From the NCBI GenBank assembly GCA_038203525.1, contig JBBRDW010000008.1:12145-76144 (forward strand): DNA of 64,000 nt. Direction: 5' to 3'. This DNA comes from Limnovirga sp038203525 (lineage in GTDB: Bacteria > Bacteroidota > Bacteroidia > Chitinophagales > Chitinophagaceae). Under the pieces are notes generated by a model. That model saw nothing but the letters and a program-made list of their open reading frames with translations. It did no database searches and was not told where the DNA came from. Shown here in pieces: positions 1 to 9,548 of this stretch (positions are counted from its first letter, which is position 1; every line of letters begins with the position of its first letter). Position numbers and translations under genes: made by a program.

Positions 1-1
1 T

Positions 2-1522
2 GTACCGGCATTACCCGATCTGGCACTGGATCCGGCAGTAGTATTCCTTCTTTTTCTACCACCAATACTTTACGATGCGTCTTCCAAAACATCGTGGCAT
101 GAGTTTAAAACACTGATAAGACCTATTTCTGCACTCGCCATTTCTCTTGTGTTTTTTACTACCCTTGCCGTTGCTGTTACAGCGCACTACCTGATACCCG
201 GCTTTAGCTGGCCACTCGCATTTTTATTGGGGGCTATCGTGTCGCCGCCGGATGCAGCCGCAGCAACATCGCTTACCAGAGGGCTAGGTTTAAGTAAAAA
301 CGTGATTGTGATACTTGAGGGCGAAAGCCTGCTCAATGATGCTTCGGCGCTGATCGCCTACCGCTATGCAATAGTGGCTGCAACAACAGGCACTTTTATA
401 CTGTGGCAGGCAGGCCTGCAGTTTTTAATGGTTGCGGGCGGTGGTATTTTATCAGGATTAATACTCGGAAATATTTTTGTTTTTGCACACAGAAAGATAA
501 GCAATAATGCTTTGGTTGAAACCAGCCTTACTTTAGTGTTGCCATTTGTTGCCTATCTTATTGCCGAGCATTTTCACTTTTCGGGGGTATTGTCTGTAGT
601 AAGTGCGGGATTAATTATGAGCTGGCGCGGCCCCGAAATTTTTTCTTACCATGCCCGCATGCGTACAAGGGTTGTTTGGGATACACTGATTTTTATTTTG
701 AACGGCTTTATATTTATTTTAATTGGCCTGCAGTTGCCTGGTATAATAAAAGATCTTGGCAATTATCCGGTATTGGATTTGGTAGTTGACGGTTTGTATA
801 TAAGCCTGGCAACTATTATTGTTCGCATTGTTTGGGTGTTTGCCGGAGCTTACTGGCAGGCACTTTTTTTAAAAAAGAAAAAAACAACTGATGCTGCTGC
901 AACCACAGGCGAAGAACCTGTAGAATGGAAGAATGTACTTATTGTAGCCTGGACCGGAACCCGCGGCATTATTTCGCTGGCAGCTGCACTGGCACTGCCT
1001 TTAACGGTGGAAGGTGGAGAAAGTTTTCCTAAGCGCCATTCAATTATTTTTCTTGCTTTCGTAGTAATTTTTGTAACATTGGTTGTACAGGGTTTATCGC
1101 TGCCGCTGCTTATAAGGTTACTGGGCATAAAACCAAAAGCATCTGAATACAATGAAGAAAAAGAAATAAAATTACACGTTGCCACAAGCACGCTTCATTT
1201 TATAGAACGTGAGTTTCCCGTTTATTTAGAAAATAAATTAATGGATAGCCTGAAAAACCATTACACCAGTCTTATAAGGGACCTTACAAAAGAGATGAAG
1301 ACCCAAAAAAAATTGCAGGGGGACGAAGCCGCACCATCAATACCTGTTGTTAGCCCCAAGCTAAATGCACAGAAAGAAATAAGTAAATTTCAAAGAGAGC
1401 TGCTGATCAAACTACACAAAGACGGCACATTTAGCGACAGCGCAATAAAACAGGCAGAGCTGGAGCGGGATGTTGATGACCTTAAACTGGAATTACTTTT
1501 ACCAAAAGAAGATCCGTTATAA
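2..1522 (+). CDS. CPA1-family Na+/H+ antiporter (5' end outside window)
   Basis: Inner-membrane cation/proton antiporter that exports Na+ in exchange for H+. The frame is open from the window edge and the first residues already look family-like (LDPAVVFLLFLPPILYDAS), so the GTG at 149 is internal and the gene is truncated on the left. Family landmarks are SPPDAAAATSL, EGESLLNDASALIAYR and WTGTRGIISLAAALALP, spread over about ten hydrophobic segments. A charged cytosolic tail of about 110 residues follows the last membrane segment, as in many bacterial CPA1 proteins. A left repeat arm starts about 25 bp after the stop codon. The family is clear; ion preference (Na+, K+ or Li+) cannot be read from sequence. 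Confidence 0.9.
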   Translation, partial: VPALPDLALDPAVVFLLFLPPILYDASSKTSWHEFKTLIRPISALAISLVFFTTLAVAVTAHYLIPGFSWPLAFLLGAIVSPPDAAAATSLTRGLGLSKNVIVILEGESLLNDASALIAYRYAIVAATTGTFILWQAGLQFLMVAGGGILSGLILGNIFVFAHRKISNNALVETSLTLVLPFVAYLIAEHFHFSGVLSVVSAGLIMSWRGPEIFSYHARMRTRVVWDTLIFILNGFIFILIGLQLPGIIKDLGNYPVLDLVVDGLYISLATIIVRIVWVFAGAYWQALFLKKKKTTDAAATTGEEPVEWKNVLIVAWTGTRGIISLAAALALPLTVEGGESFPKRHSIIFLAFVVIFVTLVVQGLSLPLLIRLLGIKPKASEYNEEKEIKLHVATSTLHFIEREFPVYLENKLMDSLKNHYTSLIRDLTKEMKTQKKLQGDEAAPSIPVVSPKLNAQKEISKFQRELLIKLHKDGTFSDSAIKQAELERDVDDLKLELLLPKEDPL

Positions 1523-1547
1523 ATACCATTTATTAACAAGAATTTTT

Positions 1548-1598
1548 GTAGCCGGCTATTGTACTTTGTGGATCTTTTGTTGTGTCACTCACTTGTAC
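1548..1598 (+). repeat. Inverted-arm element, solitary left arm (subtype B)
   Basis: Left arm with tip GTAGCCGGCTATT and inner core TTGTGTCACTCACTTGTAC (1580-1598). This is the B variant of the family whose A core is TTGCGTCGCACTCTTGTAC. Inner family sequence (GGGCAGCTTTATTAAAGCGTAG) continues to about 1635. No convincing right arm follows before the next left arm at 2670; a weak tip-like stretch is present near 2355. Confidence 0.8.
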
Positions 1599-1738
1599 GC
1601 TTTTTTCTTTGGGCAGCTTTATTAAAGCGTAGATTGAAGCTTAGGCAAAGTGGTGCCGTTACAACAAGCAAACAATGCAAAATATACCTGTGTTTGCATA
1701 TTAAAATGTATTTTTACGCCAGCTTTAAAATCGCCTAT

Positions 1739-2245
1739 ATGATAAAAAAAATTATGGCTGTTTTAGTGGTGGCAATAGTAGCAATACAATTCTTTCACCC
1801 TGAAAGAAATCAAAACACACTAACAACGCAAACAGATATATCGCATTTATATCCGGTGCCCGATGATGTGTCTGTTATATTGGATAAAGCCTGTAACGAC
1901 TGCCACAGTAACAATACCATTTATCCATGGTATGCGAACGTGCAGCCGGTAGCATGGTGGCTTAACGACCATATTAAGGAAGGCAAAGGAGAACTGAATT
2001 TTAATGAATTTGCAGCTTACCCGCCTGCAAAACAATACCGCAAACTAGAAGAAGTTAAAAAAGAAATTGATGAAGGTGAAATGCCTATTTCGCCTTACAC
2101 ATTTATACATACCGACGCAAGGCTAACTGAAACAGAAAAACATACCCTTACAAACTGGACGGAAGGAATAAGGGCACAGCTAAGAGCCAAATACCCGCCA
2201 GACAGTCTTGTTTCGAAAAAACCGAAAGAACCTAAGGCGAACTAA
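1739..2245 (+). CDS. Haem-binding domain protein (monohaem, membrane-anchored)
   Basis: Small protein of 168 residues with an N-terminal membrane anchor or signal (MIKKIMAVLVVAIVAIQFF) and a single CxxCH haem c site (CNDCH). Spacing around YPWYANVQPVAWWLNDHI and PPAKQYRKLEEVKKEIDEGEMP matches the 'haem-binding domain' family common in Bacteroidota. It is predicted to be periplasmic and to carry one c-type haem; its redox partner is unknown. The ATG at 1739 is preferred because the longer in-frame extension to 1559 translates a repeat arm. It lies between a solitary left arm (1548) and the next element (2670). Possible roles are electron transfer or haem sensing. Confidence 0.8.
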   Translation: MIKKIMAVLVVAIVAIQFFHPERNQNTLTTQTDISHLYPVPDDVSVILDKACNDCHSNNTIYPWYANVQPVAWWLNDHIKEGKGELNFNEFAAYPPAKQYRKLEEVKKEIDEGEMPISPYTFIHTDARLTETEKHTLTNWTEGIRAQLRAKYPPDSLVSKKPKEPKAN

Positions 2246-2669
2246 ATAGTTTGATTGTGCAAACTGTAACTTTTTTTCATCACATACCCTGCTACACCAG
2301 ATAGAGATATAGATGCATCAGGTGGGCATTTTTAATAAACAAGTTCAAGATATAAATGCTGGCAAATAAAACCATCAGGCCGATGGACTAGGAAAATAAC
2401 CCGAGCCATGCAAATTTTTTAATCAGCGCTATTTTTAAATGTTTACACCACAGCTTAATTTTACCCGTAGCCTATTTTATTTTAAAAAAAAATCTTTACG
2501 TGGGTAAGGGCGGAGTAAATATCGCTGAATACAAAGCATTTTTAAAAAAGTGATTTTTGGCAATCAAAAATTTCAAAGCTTAGCAACACAAAAAACCCCT
2601 CCATATCTCCCGGCACCTGCACTCGCCTGTTTGCTGCATTATCGTTGGTGACATTGATGATTATGCTTT
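2246..2669. other. AT-rich intergenic stretch, no gene seen
   Basis: No plausible coding sequence, tRNA or terminator was recognised. A short stretch near 2345-2370 (AATGCTGGCAAATAAAA) resembles the outer tip of a right repeat arm but lacks the core. Confidence 0.5.
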
Positions 2670-2886
2670 GATTTTTTTGAAGAGAATATGTAGCGTTTGT
2701 CACGTTGCACTCTTGTACTGAGGAATAAGTTTTATCAGTTCACAACTACAAAGTTCTCAAGTTTTATAATAAAGCTCAACGTATAACTCCTGAACTTTAT
2801 AAATCGTGAGCCACTGCTGCTTACTTTCTAAAAGTACAAGAGTGCGACGCAAGCGGGATGCCATGAAAAAATACTGCCGGGCTAAA
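2670..2886. repeat. Inverted-arm element, complete unit (arms 2670-2718 and 2834-2886)
   Basis: The left arm ends CACGTTGCACTCTTGTAC (2701-2718). The right arm begins GTACAAGAGTGCGACGCAA (2834-2852) and ends GCCGGGCTAAAAA. The arms are inverted copies separated by 115 bp. The interior begins TGAGGAATAAGTTTTATCAG and is homologous along its length to the interior of the unit at 48086-48322, so the pair behaves as a discrete element. The TAG stop of the CHASE2-TIR gene (2882-2884) falls inside the right tip. Confidence 0.9.
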
Positions 2887-4537
2887 AACTATTAACCTGA
2901 TCTATTGGAGTTAATATTTCACTCTCAACGGTTTTTATAAACGCACTGTCTTTATTCATATAATTCCATAAAGCATAACTTTCCGGTACGGCTTTATCAG
3001 AAAAGGCAACCATCAAAAATTTTATTTTCTTTTCTACTTTACGTTTTGCGGCACAATCAAACTCGTTTCTGCAGTGGTTTTTACCATAATATTCATCAGA
3101 CATTATCGCCAAAAATGTTTTGGAATTTACAATAGCATACATATATTTTGATGTGAACGCCTCGCCAACACCTATACTTTTTTTATCGTAAAAAATGGTA
3201 AGCTTTTCGCCATTGGGTTTTCTAAAAGCTTCCAGGGGTTGGTACACATTCTTATCAACCCAATCGCTTTGGTTACGCGAATAGCTGATAAACACATCAT
3301 ACTTTTCCGATCCGTCGGCAACGCCTGTAACCAGAAATTTATGGGCAAATCGCCAGGATAGAAATGTGGCCACAATCATTGCAACAATGGTGTGGCCTGC
3401 GGGTATTACATAATTGAAACTCAGGATTAATTTGCCATAGATTAAAAAGAAAATAATGCCTGCAACAAAAGACAAAATAGCAAGCGTAAGTGGTTTGGTC
3501 TGCAGGCTCCTTATATATTTAAAAAGTAAGACAAACACCATAACGGTGAAAAAAGAAAAGAACAGAATTTGACCAATGATAACATAGAGGTTTTCAATTG
3601 GTAGTTTAACATTGCTGTTGTTATTGAGCAGGTCGTTTAGCGCCCATGTTACAATATATGGCCCCGGTATTTTTTTATCGCCAAAATTAATTACATCGTT
3701 CTGTGCATCGCCAACAATCAAAATGTTTTTGTCCATGTCAATTGCAGCGTTGGCATTATTGGCAGACTGAAAGGTTCCGGTACTTTGAACACTGTCCGGA
3801 ATAAAATCATAGGTCTTTCCGGCAATCTCATCTAAAGAACCTATAGGAACTACAGAGCCAATCCTTTTAGGAACAGGCTTCGTGTCTGTAAGATCGTTAT
3901 ATACTTTACTGGCTAATGATTCTATTAAAACAGAATCGCCAAATATTGTGGATGAAAAATAGATATCATTTTCATAATTGGCCACATTCTTTTCCGGGTA
4001 GAAAAAAGTGTGATACCTTCCATTTGCCGGCTTCTTACCATCCGATCCGGCTAAATATTCGTTGTACACTTCCACTGCATGTTTATCTTCTATATCGTCA
4101 AAGTCAATCTTATCTAATTGAGTGTACTCATGGGCTTCATTAATGTTGTAAGATGCGTAAACAGGAACGTGCAAATCTTTAAGCTGCTTCAAAGCTACTT
4201 TAAGGTTTTCCAGCTCGGTTGTATCCTTACTAAACCAAATATCCAGTACAACTCCTTTAGGGCCATTTTTAGCTTTGGCTTCAATAGCTACGGTATTCAG
4301 CAGTTTTATTATATGCTGCCTGAACTGTTTAAAAGATTCACCTTCGCTGCCTGTCTCCTTTTTTTCCAGGTTAATAAAAACAATCTCCTTATTTAAAAAA
4401 TCATCCTGATGGCTTATACTATTAACTTCATTTACAAGCCATTTATCCAGCCATTTCCAGTCAACTAAAGCAATTACAGTAATAACAACCAGTAAAAAAG
4501 TTATCAAGTAAACCGCAAGGCGTTTTAGTGTAAGCAT
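2882..4537 (-). CDS. CHASE2 sensor - transmembrane - TIR domain protein
   Basis: Predicted inner-membrane protein of 551 residues. One N-terminal membrane helix (about 5-23) is followed by a large extracytoplasmic CHASE2-like sensor (about 40-315; KGVVLDIWF and NILIVGDAQNDVI are typical of CHASE2). Three membrane helices follow (about 315-405), then a cytoplasmic TIR domain from KYDVFISYS (about residue 412). The glutamate in HCRNEFDCA (about residue 492) sits where NAD-cleaving TIR domains have their catalytic Glu, so hydrolase activity is plausible but inferred. The ATG at 4537, 10 bp after the upstream stop, is preferred; an upstream ATG at 4627 would overlap the FecR gene by 80 bp. It is co-oriented with that gene and probably in one operon. 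CHASE2 is usually joined to cyclases, kinases or phosphatases, so TIR as output is unusual. Confidence 0.8.
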   Translation of the reverse strand: MLTLKRLAVYLITFLLVVITVIALVDWKWLDKWLVNEVNSISHQDDFLNKEIVFINLEKKETGSEGESFKQFRQHIIKLLNTVAIEAKAKNGPKGVVLDIWFSKDTTELENLKVALKQLKDLHVPVYASYNINEAHEYTQLDKIDFDDIEDKHAVEVYNEYLAGSDGKKPANGRYHTFFYPEKNVANYENDIYFSSTIFGDSVLIESLASKVYNDLTDTKPVPKRIGSVVPIGSLDEIAGKTYDFIPDSVQSTGTFQSANNANAAIDMDKNILIVGDAQNDVINFGDKKIPGPYIVTWALNDLLNNNSNVKLPIENLYVIIGQILFFSFFTVMVFVLLFKYIRSLQTKPLTLAILSFVAGIIFFLIYGKLILSFNYVIPAGHTIVAMIVATFLSWRFAHKFLVTGVADGSEKYDVFISYSRNQSDWVDKNVYQPLEAFRKPNGEKLTIFYDKKSIGVGEAFTSKYMYAIVNSKTFLAIMSDEYYGKNHCRNEFDCAAKRKVEKKIKFLMVAFSDKAVPESYALWNYMNKDSAFIKTVESEILTPIDQVNSF

Positions 4538-4547
4538 TCTAAAAAAT

Positions 4548-5717
4548 TTATTCGCAGTCAGCTTCTGCTCTTTGATAATATTCTTCACTTTTTTGCTCGT
4601 CTCCCGCAATATCATAAGCCCATCCAAGGCTACCGCAAATGTCTTTTATTTCTTCGCAAATTGCTTCAATGGCTTCTTCACCTTCGCTATCTTTTGCAAA
4701 AGCAAAATCATCTTCATCATCGTTTAACATATTTTCCAGAATGGTTATGTTTTCTTCAGCTATAGAAGATGCTTTTGCTTCATCATCAGATTCAAGGTAA
4801 GCTTCTGCTAAAGACAGCTTGGCTTCAATAGCGTCTAAATCATCATCGCCATAGGTGATTTCATAATACGACGCCGCCTGGCTATAGGGTTTAATTGCCT
4901 GTTGTGGCTGGTCCATATCCATATACAAATCACCAAGACACATCAGGTTATCGGCTAAATCTTCAGGGTCACTTTGTGGGCTATTTTGAAATTGATTAAT
5001 CTCATTCAATAGATCTTTAACCGCATCATCATAACTGTCATAGCGCTGGGGCGCATTGCTGGATGTAAATTCCCCATCACCCGCAGATTGCAATTTTGAA
5101 ATTGATTTCGTAGTTTTTTCCTTACCCTTATTTTCTATAAGCTTACCATCGACGGTTACCGGAATTTCATCGGTTATCTGAATGGTTCCTTCGTTGGTAC
5201 TAATAGTAGCTTTGTCGCTTTTCCCCTGCGATAAATCATTGAATGTAAAAACCGTTCCCTTTGCTGCAGCTGTAGTTCCTTTTTCATTGGTATTCCGGTA
5301 ACTGTAGCCTACTCTTTTTGTAACCGTATTTACAATTTGTGCCCCAAACCCTTTTACCGCATGATTCTCGCTCTCTGCGGTAAAACTTACTGTGTATTCA
5401 AAAGATTTATCTGTGGTGGATTTAAGTACCTGAGTACCGCCAGGCGACTTCAGCTTTACAATAGTGAAAGGCGGTACAATCATTTTGGTACCAGAAGGCA
5501 TTTGAAACCCTTTCGAAACTCTTGATAAGTTACTACCCTTACCAGGAAGCAAAATGGTGATATCAGCTTCATTTACTGTTTGATTTTTATAAGCCAGCCC
5601 GGTTATTTCTGATTTTTGTGCGGTGCCGGAATTGGTAGCAAAGAACAAGCAGATAAAAACAGGTAGCCAGCATTTAATATTACTTATTCCTACAAATCGT
5701 TTAATCATGATAATCAT
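4548..5717 (-). CDS. FecR domain - TPR protein, partner of the CHASE2-TIR protein
   Basis: Predicted exported protein of about 389 residues. A signal peptide (MIKRFVGISNIKCWLPVF..., ending near NSGTAQ) is followed by a FecR-like beta domain (PPFTIVKLKSPGGTQVLKS; GTVFTFNDLSQGKSDKATIS; EGTIQITDEIPVTVDGK). The C-terminal half is acidic and TPR-like (ADNLMCLGDLYMDMDQPQQA; AIEAKLSLAEAYLESDDEAK). FecR-type proteins with TPRs often sit beside CHASE2 sensors, so this may supply or gate the signal sensed by the downstream protein; that is inference. ATG starts at 5717 and 5708 and a GTG at 5741 are all possible; 5717 is chosen as the first ATG. The last 120 residues are very Glu/Asp rich. Confidence 0.72.
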   Translation of the reverse strand: MIIMIKRFVGISNIKCWLPVFICLFFATNSGTAQKSEITGLAYKNQTVNEADITILLPGKGSNLSRVSKGFQMPSGTKMIVPPFTIVKLKSPGGTQVLKSTTDKSFEYTVSFTAESENHAVKGFGAQIVNTVTKRVGYSYRNTNEKGTTAAAKGTVFTFNDLSQGKSDKATISTNEGTIQITDEIPVTVDGKLIENKGKEKTTKSISKLQSAGDGEFTSSNAPQRYDSYDDAVKDLLNEINQFQNSPQSDPEDLADNLMCLGDLYMDMDQPQQAIKPYSQAASYYEITYGDDDLDAIEAKLSLAEAYLESDDEAKASSIAEENITILENMLNDDEDDFAFAKDSEGEEAIEAICEEIKDICGSLGWAYDIAGDEQKSEEYYQRAEADCE

Positions 5718-5815
5718 AAGGTTGATTGATTTTAATTTCACATAAATGTAATTAATCGGGCCGAATTAGAAATTTAATCTCCTCCATATTTTTCTAAAAG
5801 GGAAGTGTGTTAAAT

Positions 5816-6024
5816 TTTTGTACCCAGCTGCATATCTATTATCAAACATAGTTGCGTCGCACTCTTCTACGTCCATAACAACAGGCAGCAAGCCAACAGT
5901 GCGGGCTACCAGCAACACATTTACAGCTCCCAGCTTTTCGTCTGTACAAGAGTGCGACCACCGCCGTTGGCGGGGCAAGCTGCAAGAAACGATGAAAAGC
6001 ATTACCAATGCCCGGCCCATAAAA
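5816..6024. repeat. Inverted-arm element, complete unit with mixed arms (A left, C right)
   Basis: The left arm 5816-5870 has the A core with one change (ends CACTCTTCTAC). The right arm 5944-6024 begins GTACAAGAGTGCGACC and then carries the C-type insert (CCGCCGTTGGCGGGGCAAGC) before the tip GCCCGGCCCATAAAA. The 73-bp interior has no gene. Confidence 0.85.
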
Positions 6025-6087
6025 TCCCTCCGGAAAATGCCAGCGTTATCAGTAATAGCTGTGCAATACATTGCATTGAACAAATAG

Positions 6088-6116
6088 AAAAAGCCACGCT
6101 TTCGGCGTGGCTTTTT
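6088..6116. terminator. Rho-independent terminator, usable on both strands
   Basis: Perfect stem AAGCCACGC / GCGTGGCTT with a TTTCG loop, flanked by an A run on the left and a T run on the right. It lies 20 bp beyond the 3' end of the metalloprotease gene on the minus strand and most likely ends that transcript. Confidence 0.85.
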
Positions 6117-6135
6117 AGTAAGAAAAACGGTGAAA

Positions 6136-9100
6136 TTATTTCTGAATTATAATCCTTGCCATTTGCACGGTAGCACCGTTTTGCAATTTGATATAATACA
6201 TTCCGTTTGCAAGATTACTTACATCAAGCTTATTATTATTTAAACCTGCGGTAACCAAAAGTTTTTTGGTGAGTACCGCGCTGCCTAACTGGTTGGTAAT
6301 AGTTACGGTAGCAGTACCTGCAGCACTCGACTTAAACGATAAATTTGCAGAAGACCTAACAGGGTTAGGCGCAACGGCAAGGTTATCGGTTGACGTAGCG
6401 GCAACAAAATCAACCACAGAAGCACTTGCAACTTTGGTTGCTGTACCTAGCTGAACTTTTAATGTGTAACAGATAGATGCATTATTGGCATTATTGTAAC
6501 CGTAGACTCTTGCGTAGTAAGTAGTATTTGCAGCTGCAGTGTAGTTGATTGTTTCGCTGGTAGTACCTGAATTAGCAGAAGTCGCTACAACTGAAGAGCC
6601 TTTGTACAACTTAAGATCATAATCAGCTGGCAGCGTACCTAACGTTAGGGTAATGGTGCCGGCAGTTGTTATGGTAAATGCATAGTAGTCGTTGTCCTTA
6701 CTTGGACTAACAAGGCCTTTAATATCAGTGTTGAATGGAATAACAGCAGCACCTGATCTTGTGCCATTTGTACTTATATCATAAATACCAGGGCAAGTGC
6801 TTACTGCACCTGTTGTAAATTGTGCTGTAGCAAAAGCAGTTGTTCCGCTTGGGCAGCTAGCATTTACCCTCCAGTCGTATAATGAACTTGCAGTTAAGCC
6901 GCCAAGGTTAACTGAAGTTGATGCAGTGCTTGCTGTGGCGCTAATCCATGTTCCTGATGAATTGAGTTTATAGTCAACCGAATAAGAAGTAGCCCCACTT
7001 ACTGCTGACCAGCTTACGGTTGCACCGCTGCTGGTAATAGCAGAAGAAGCAAGCCCGCCAGGCGTAGTACAAGGTGCAGTAGTTGTAAACTGTGCAGCTA
7101 TATAGTTGCCGCTTCCGCCGCTACATGTGGCACGAACTCTCCAATCGTAAACTGTACCCTGTGTTAAACCAGGAATGTTTACTGAAGTTGAAGCTGTGGC
7201 TGTTGCCGCATTTGTCCATGTTCCTGTTGAAGTTAGTTTATAATCCACATCGTAATTTAGAGCGCTTGCTACGGCAGTCCAGCCAACAGTAGCACTTGTA
7301 TTGGTGATAGCCGAGGCATTTAGACCTGTTGGATTACCGCAGGCTAAAGCACCCGCAATGGTAAAATTGGTATTTGAAATATCAAAGAACACATTGCCAA
7401 CCGCTTCCACTTTTACCCGGCAGGTAGAACCTGGGTTTGATGGAACAATAATGTTTTCAGTGCCATCGTTCGGAGTAGCAGAAGCCAATACAATCGGGAA
7501 AGTATTACCACCATCGGTAGATAACAGGATGTTTACAGACGCACAACTTACCGGTGCTGCGGTAGTGTTATTTACACTCCAGGTAACTGCAACAGAGGAG
7601 CCTGCATTCCAGGTAACGGCTGTGTTTGGCGCTGTTACTGCGAACGGACCCGAAGTATTTGAAACGGTAACAACTGCGTCAGTATAGGCTGTTTGGCCCA
7701 CATCAGAACCGGCAATATAGGGATGGTTATCCCTTACTGTTAATCGGAAATTCAGCGTTCTTGAAACAGAACTCAAAGCTTCAATATTGGCAATGGCATC
7801 ACCACCAGGCAAAGTAGGAGTTACATTTAAGCCTGCAAGTATAGTTGAAAGTTTTGGAAATGTTCTTGTTCCAGATGACGTAGGTGAAAATGTAAGCCAG
7901 TTAGGTCCGCTTGCCTTGGTTGCAGATGCAACGCTGCTGTTGCCGGATACTGTTGAGTTATCATTCTGCTCCCAGCAATAGGTTAATGCATCATTTTCCG
8001 GATCTGTAGCAGAACCGGTTAAGGCAAAAGGTGTACTTATTGGTATAGTTCTGTTGGCTACGGCCGCAACAACAGGCGGATGGTTAGCTGTCATGGTAAC
8101 AGTAACGGGGCAGGCTTTCCCAGCCAGGTTAGTCTGTATCTGGGAAATAGATGCTTCATGATATATATCTATAGAGTGTGGTGCCACATCCTGTGAGGTG
8201 ATGCCAGCATAACCCATAATCGTAATACCCGAACCAACTTCTTTATTTGCACCAGTACCCTCCAGAGACATGGAGAAAGTATGGTTAGCTCCTAATTGGT
8301 GACCCACTTCATGAACTACATAATCAATATCAAAATTGTCTCCCTGCGGAATACCATCAGCTGGTGAAGTAATACCACTACCCTTTTGTCCATCTACGCA
8401 AACACAACCAATACATCCAGCATTTCCACCGCCGCCAGATGCACCAAACATGTGGCCAATATCATAATTAGCTTCGCCAATATTTGCAGTGAGCGTAGAT
8501 TGTAACTGTCCATTCCAGCTTGATAGGGAAGTATAAGGATCTGTTGCCGGGTTATAATAAATAACCGCACTGGTATTGGCAATCAGGTTAAGGTGTAAAC
8601 CCAAATCCCTTTCGTAGCAACCGTTACAACGGGCAAGCGTTGCATTAAAAGCCGCTAAAACCAGGCCCACCTGAGCAGAACTTGTTGCACCGAAATAGTT
8701 AGAATATTCACCGTTACAACTCTGTGCTAAACGCAATGTTTTTAACTGTCCGGCAGAAGAAGGCGCTCTTTCAGCTATTTGATTATTAAGGTCAGCAAAC
8801 ATCAGTTTATCGTCTGTACTGCAGGTCCAGGGCAAACTTCCTTTGTCCCTGTAAACACTGTACACAGAATAAACTTTATGGTCCTGTGAGTAAGGCTCCA
8901 TAAATTCATTATCTTTTTCCGTCCTGAACACCATGGTAGAAACGCCCTGAGGAGAAATGCTCAATTTTAAAGTTGCATTTTTATCGGTAATCCCTTTACC
9001 GGAAAAAGCCCTTATTTCTGGAAATTTAGCCTGCAGAGCAGGTTCAAAATTCGAAGCTTCGTACACTTCAAACTTTTCTATATTTCCCGCAGCGTTCGGC

Positions 9101-9345
9101 AGAGAAATAATAACTGAATGTTTTGAAGGTTTGTTGCCAACAATCGTAAACAGGTCCTGTCTTAAAGACGCAAGGTTTAAATTAAATAATTTAAATTCCT
9201 TGGGGTAAGTCTGTCTCGCAACTGCTTTGTCAGTAGCGATTGCCGCGCGGCTTTCGCTGTTTGCAGACCAGAATTTATCCGACTGCGAAAACCCCGAAAC
9301 AGCAACCACTGTAAACAGTGTTGCTAGAAATAAAATTTTTTTCAT
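6136..9345 (-). CDS. Secreted reprolysin-like metalloprotease with FN3, PPC and T9SS sorting domains
   Basis: Large secreted zinc protease of 1069 residues. Order: signal peptide (MKKILFLATLFTVVAVSGFSQ), propeptide-like region, M12-type catalytic domain with the zinc motif HEVGHQLGANH (about residues 343-353) and a following Met-turn-like stretch (GITIMGYAG). Next come an Ig/cadherin-like region, two similar fibronectin type III repeats (both contain YDWRV; about 667-845) and a pre-peptidase C-terminal domain (about 850-960; NDYYAFTITTAGTITLTL). The final 85 residues are a T9SS type A sorting domain (LAVAPNPVRSSANLSF ... NGMYYIKLQNG). It is therefore expected to cross the outer membrane by the type IX system and be attached or released. 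It appears monocistronic, with its own promoter and terminator. Substrate unknown. Confidence 0.92.
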   Translation of the reverse strand: MKKILFLATLFTVVAVSGFSQSDKFWSANSESRAAIATDKAVARQTYPKEFKLFNLNLASLRQDLFTIVGNKPSKHSVIISLPNAAGNIEKFEVYEASNFEPALQAKFPEIRAFSGKGITDKNATLKLSISPQGVSTMVFRTEKDNEFMEPYSQDHKVYSVYSVYRDKGSLPWTCSTDDKLMFADLNNQIAERAPSSAGQLKTLRLAQSCNGEYSNYFGATSSAQVGLVLAAFNATLARCNGCYERDLGLHLNLIANTSAVIYYNPATDPYTSLSSWNGQLQSTLTANIGEANYDIGHMFGASGGGGNAGCIGCVCVDGQKGSGITSPADGIPQGDNFDIDYVVHEVGHQLGANHTFSMSLEGTGANKEVGSGITIMGYAGITSQDVAPHSIDIYHEASISQIQTNLAGKACPVTVTMTANHPPVVAAVANRTIPISTPFALTGSATDPENDALTYCWEQNDNSTVSGNSSVASATKASGPNWLTFSPTSSGTRTFPKLSTILAGLNVTPTLPGGDAIANIEALSSVSRTLNFRLTVRDNHPYIAGSDVGQTAYTDAVVTVSNTSGPFAVTAPNTAVTWNAGSSVAVTWSVNNTTAAPVSCASVNILLSTDGGNTFPIVLASATPNDGTENIIVPSNPGSTCRVKVEAVGNVFFDISNTNFTIAGALACGNPTGLNASAITNTSATVGWTAVASALNYDVDYKLTSTGTWTNAATATASTSVNIPGLTQGTVYDWRVRATCSGGSGNYIAAQFTTTAPCTTPGGLASSAITSSGATVSWSAVSGATSYSVDYKLNSSGTWISATASTASTSVNLGGLTASSLYDWRVNASCPSGTTAFATAQFTTGAVSTCPGIYDISTNGTRSGAAVIPFNTDIKGLVSPSKDNDYYAFTITTAGTITLTLGTLPADYDLKLYKGSSVVATSANSGTTSETINYTAAANTTYYARVYGYNNANNASICYTLKVQLGTATKVASASVVDFVAATSTDNLAVAPNPVRSSANLSFKSSAAGTATVTITNQLGSAVLTKKLLVTAGLNNNKLDVSNLANGMYYIKLQNGATVQMARIIIQK

Positions 9346-9387
9346 GATTAAATGATTTGGTTTTTAACTTTTTAAAATAGGAAGAAG

Positions 9388-9418
9388 TAAATATAGGTAA
9401 GTGTTAATTCAGGCCAAA
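9388..9418 (-). promoter_or_regulatory. Candidate Bacteroidota promoter for the metalloprotease
   Basis: Read on the minus strand: TTTG (9415-9418), 19 bp spacer, TATATTTA (9388-9395), a 7/8 match to the TAnnTTTG -7 box. It lies 43 bp upstream of the start codon. Confidence 0.5.
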
Positions 9419-9548
9419 AAAAACTTACAATTGTTAGGACCAAAATAAATAATATCATTTTCCCCCTTAAATCTTGATTAATTCTAGGGAAATATTCAAG
9501 AAAATTAATGCAAATTAAACTACTTAAAACGCGATGGTTTGAACATTT

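Noticed and set aside
2882..5717. CHASE2-TIR/FecR pair considered as a known anti-phage system such as Thoeris or TIR-CBASS
   Set aside because: No ThsA, cyclic nucleotide synthase or other partner gene is present; membrane topology and FecR neighbour fit signalling better.
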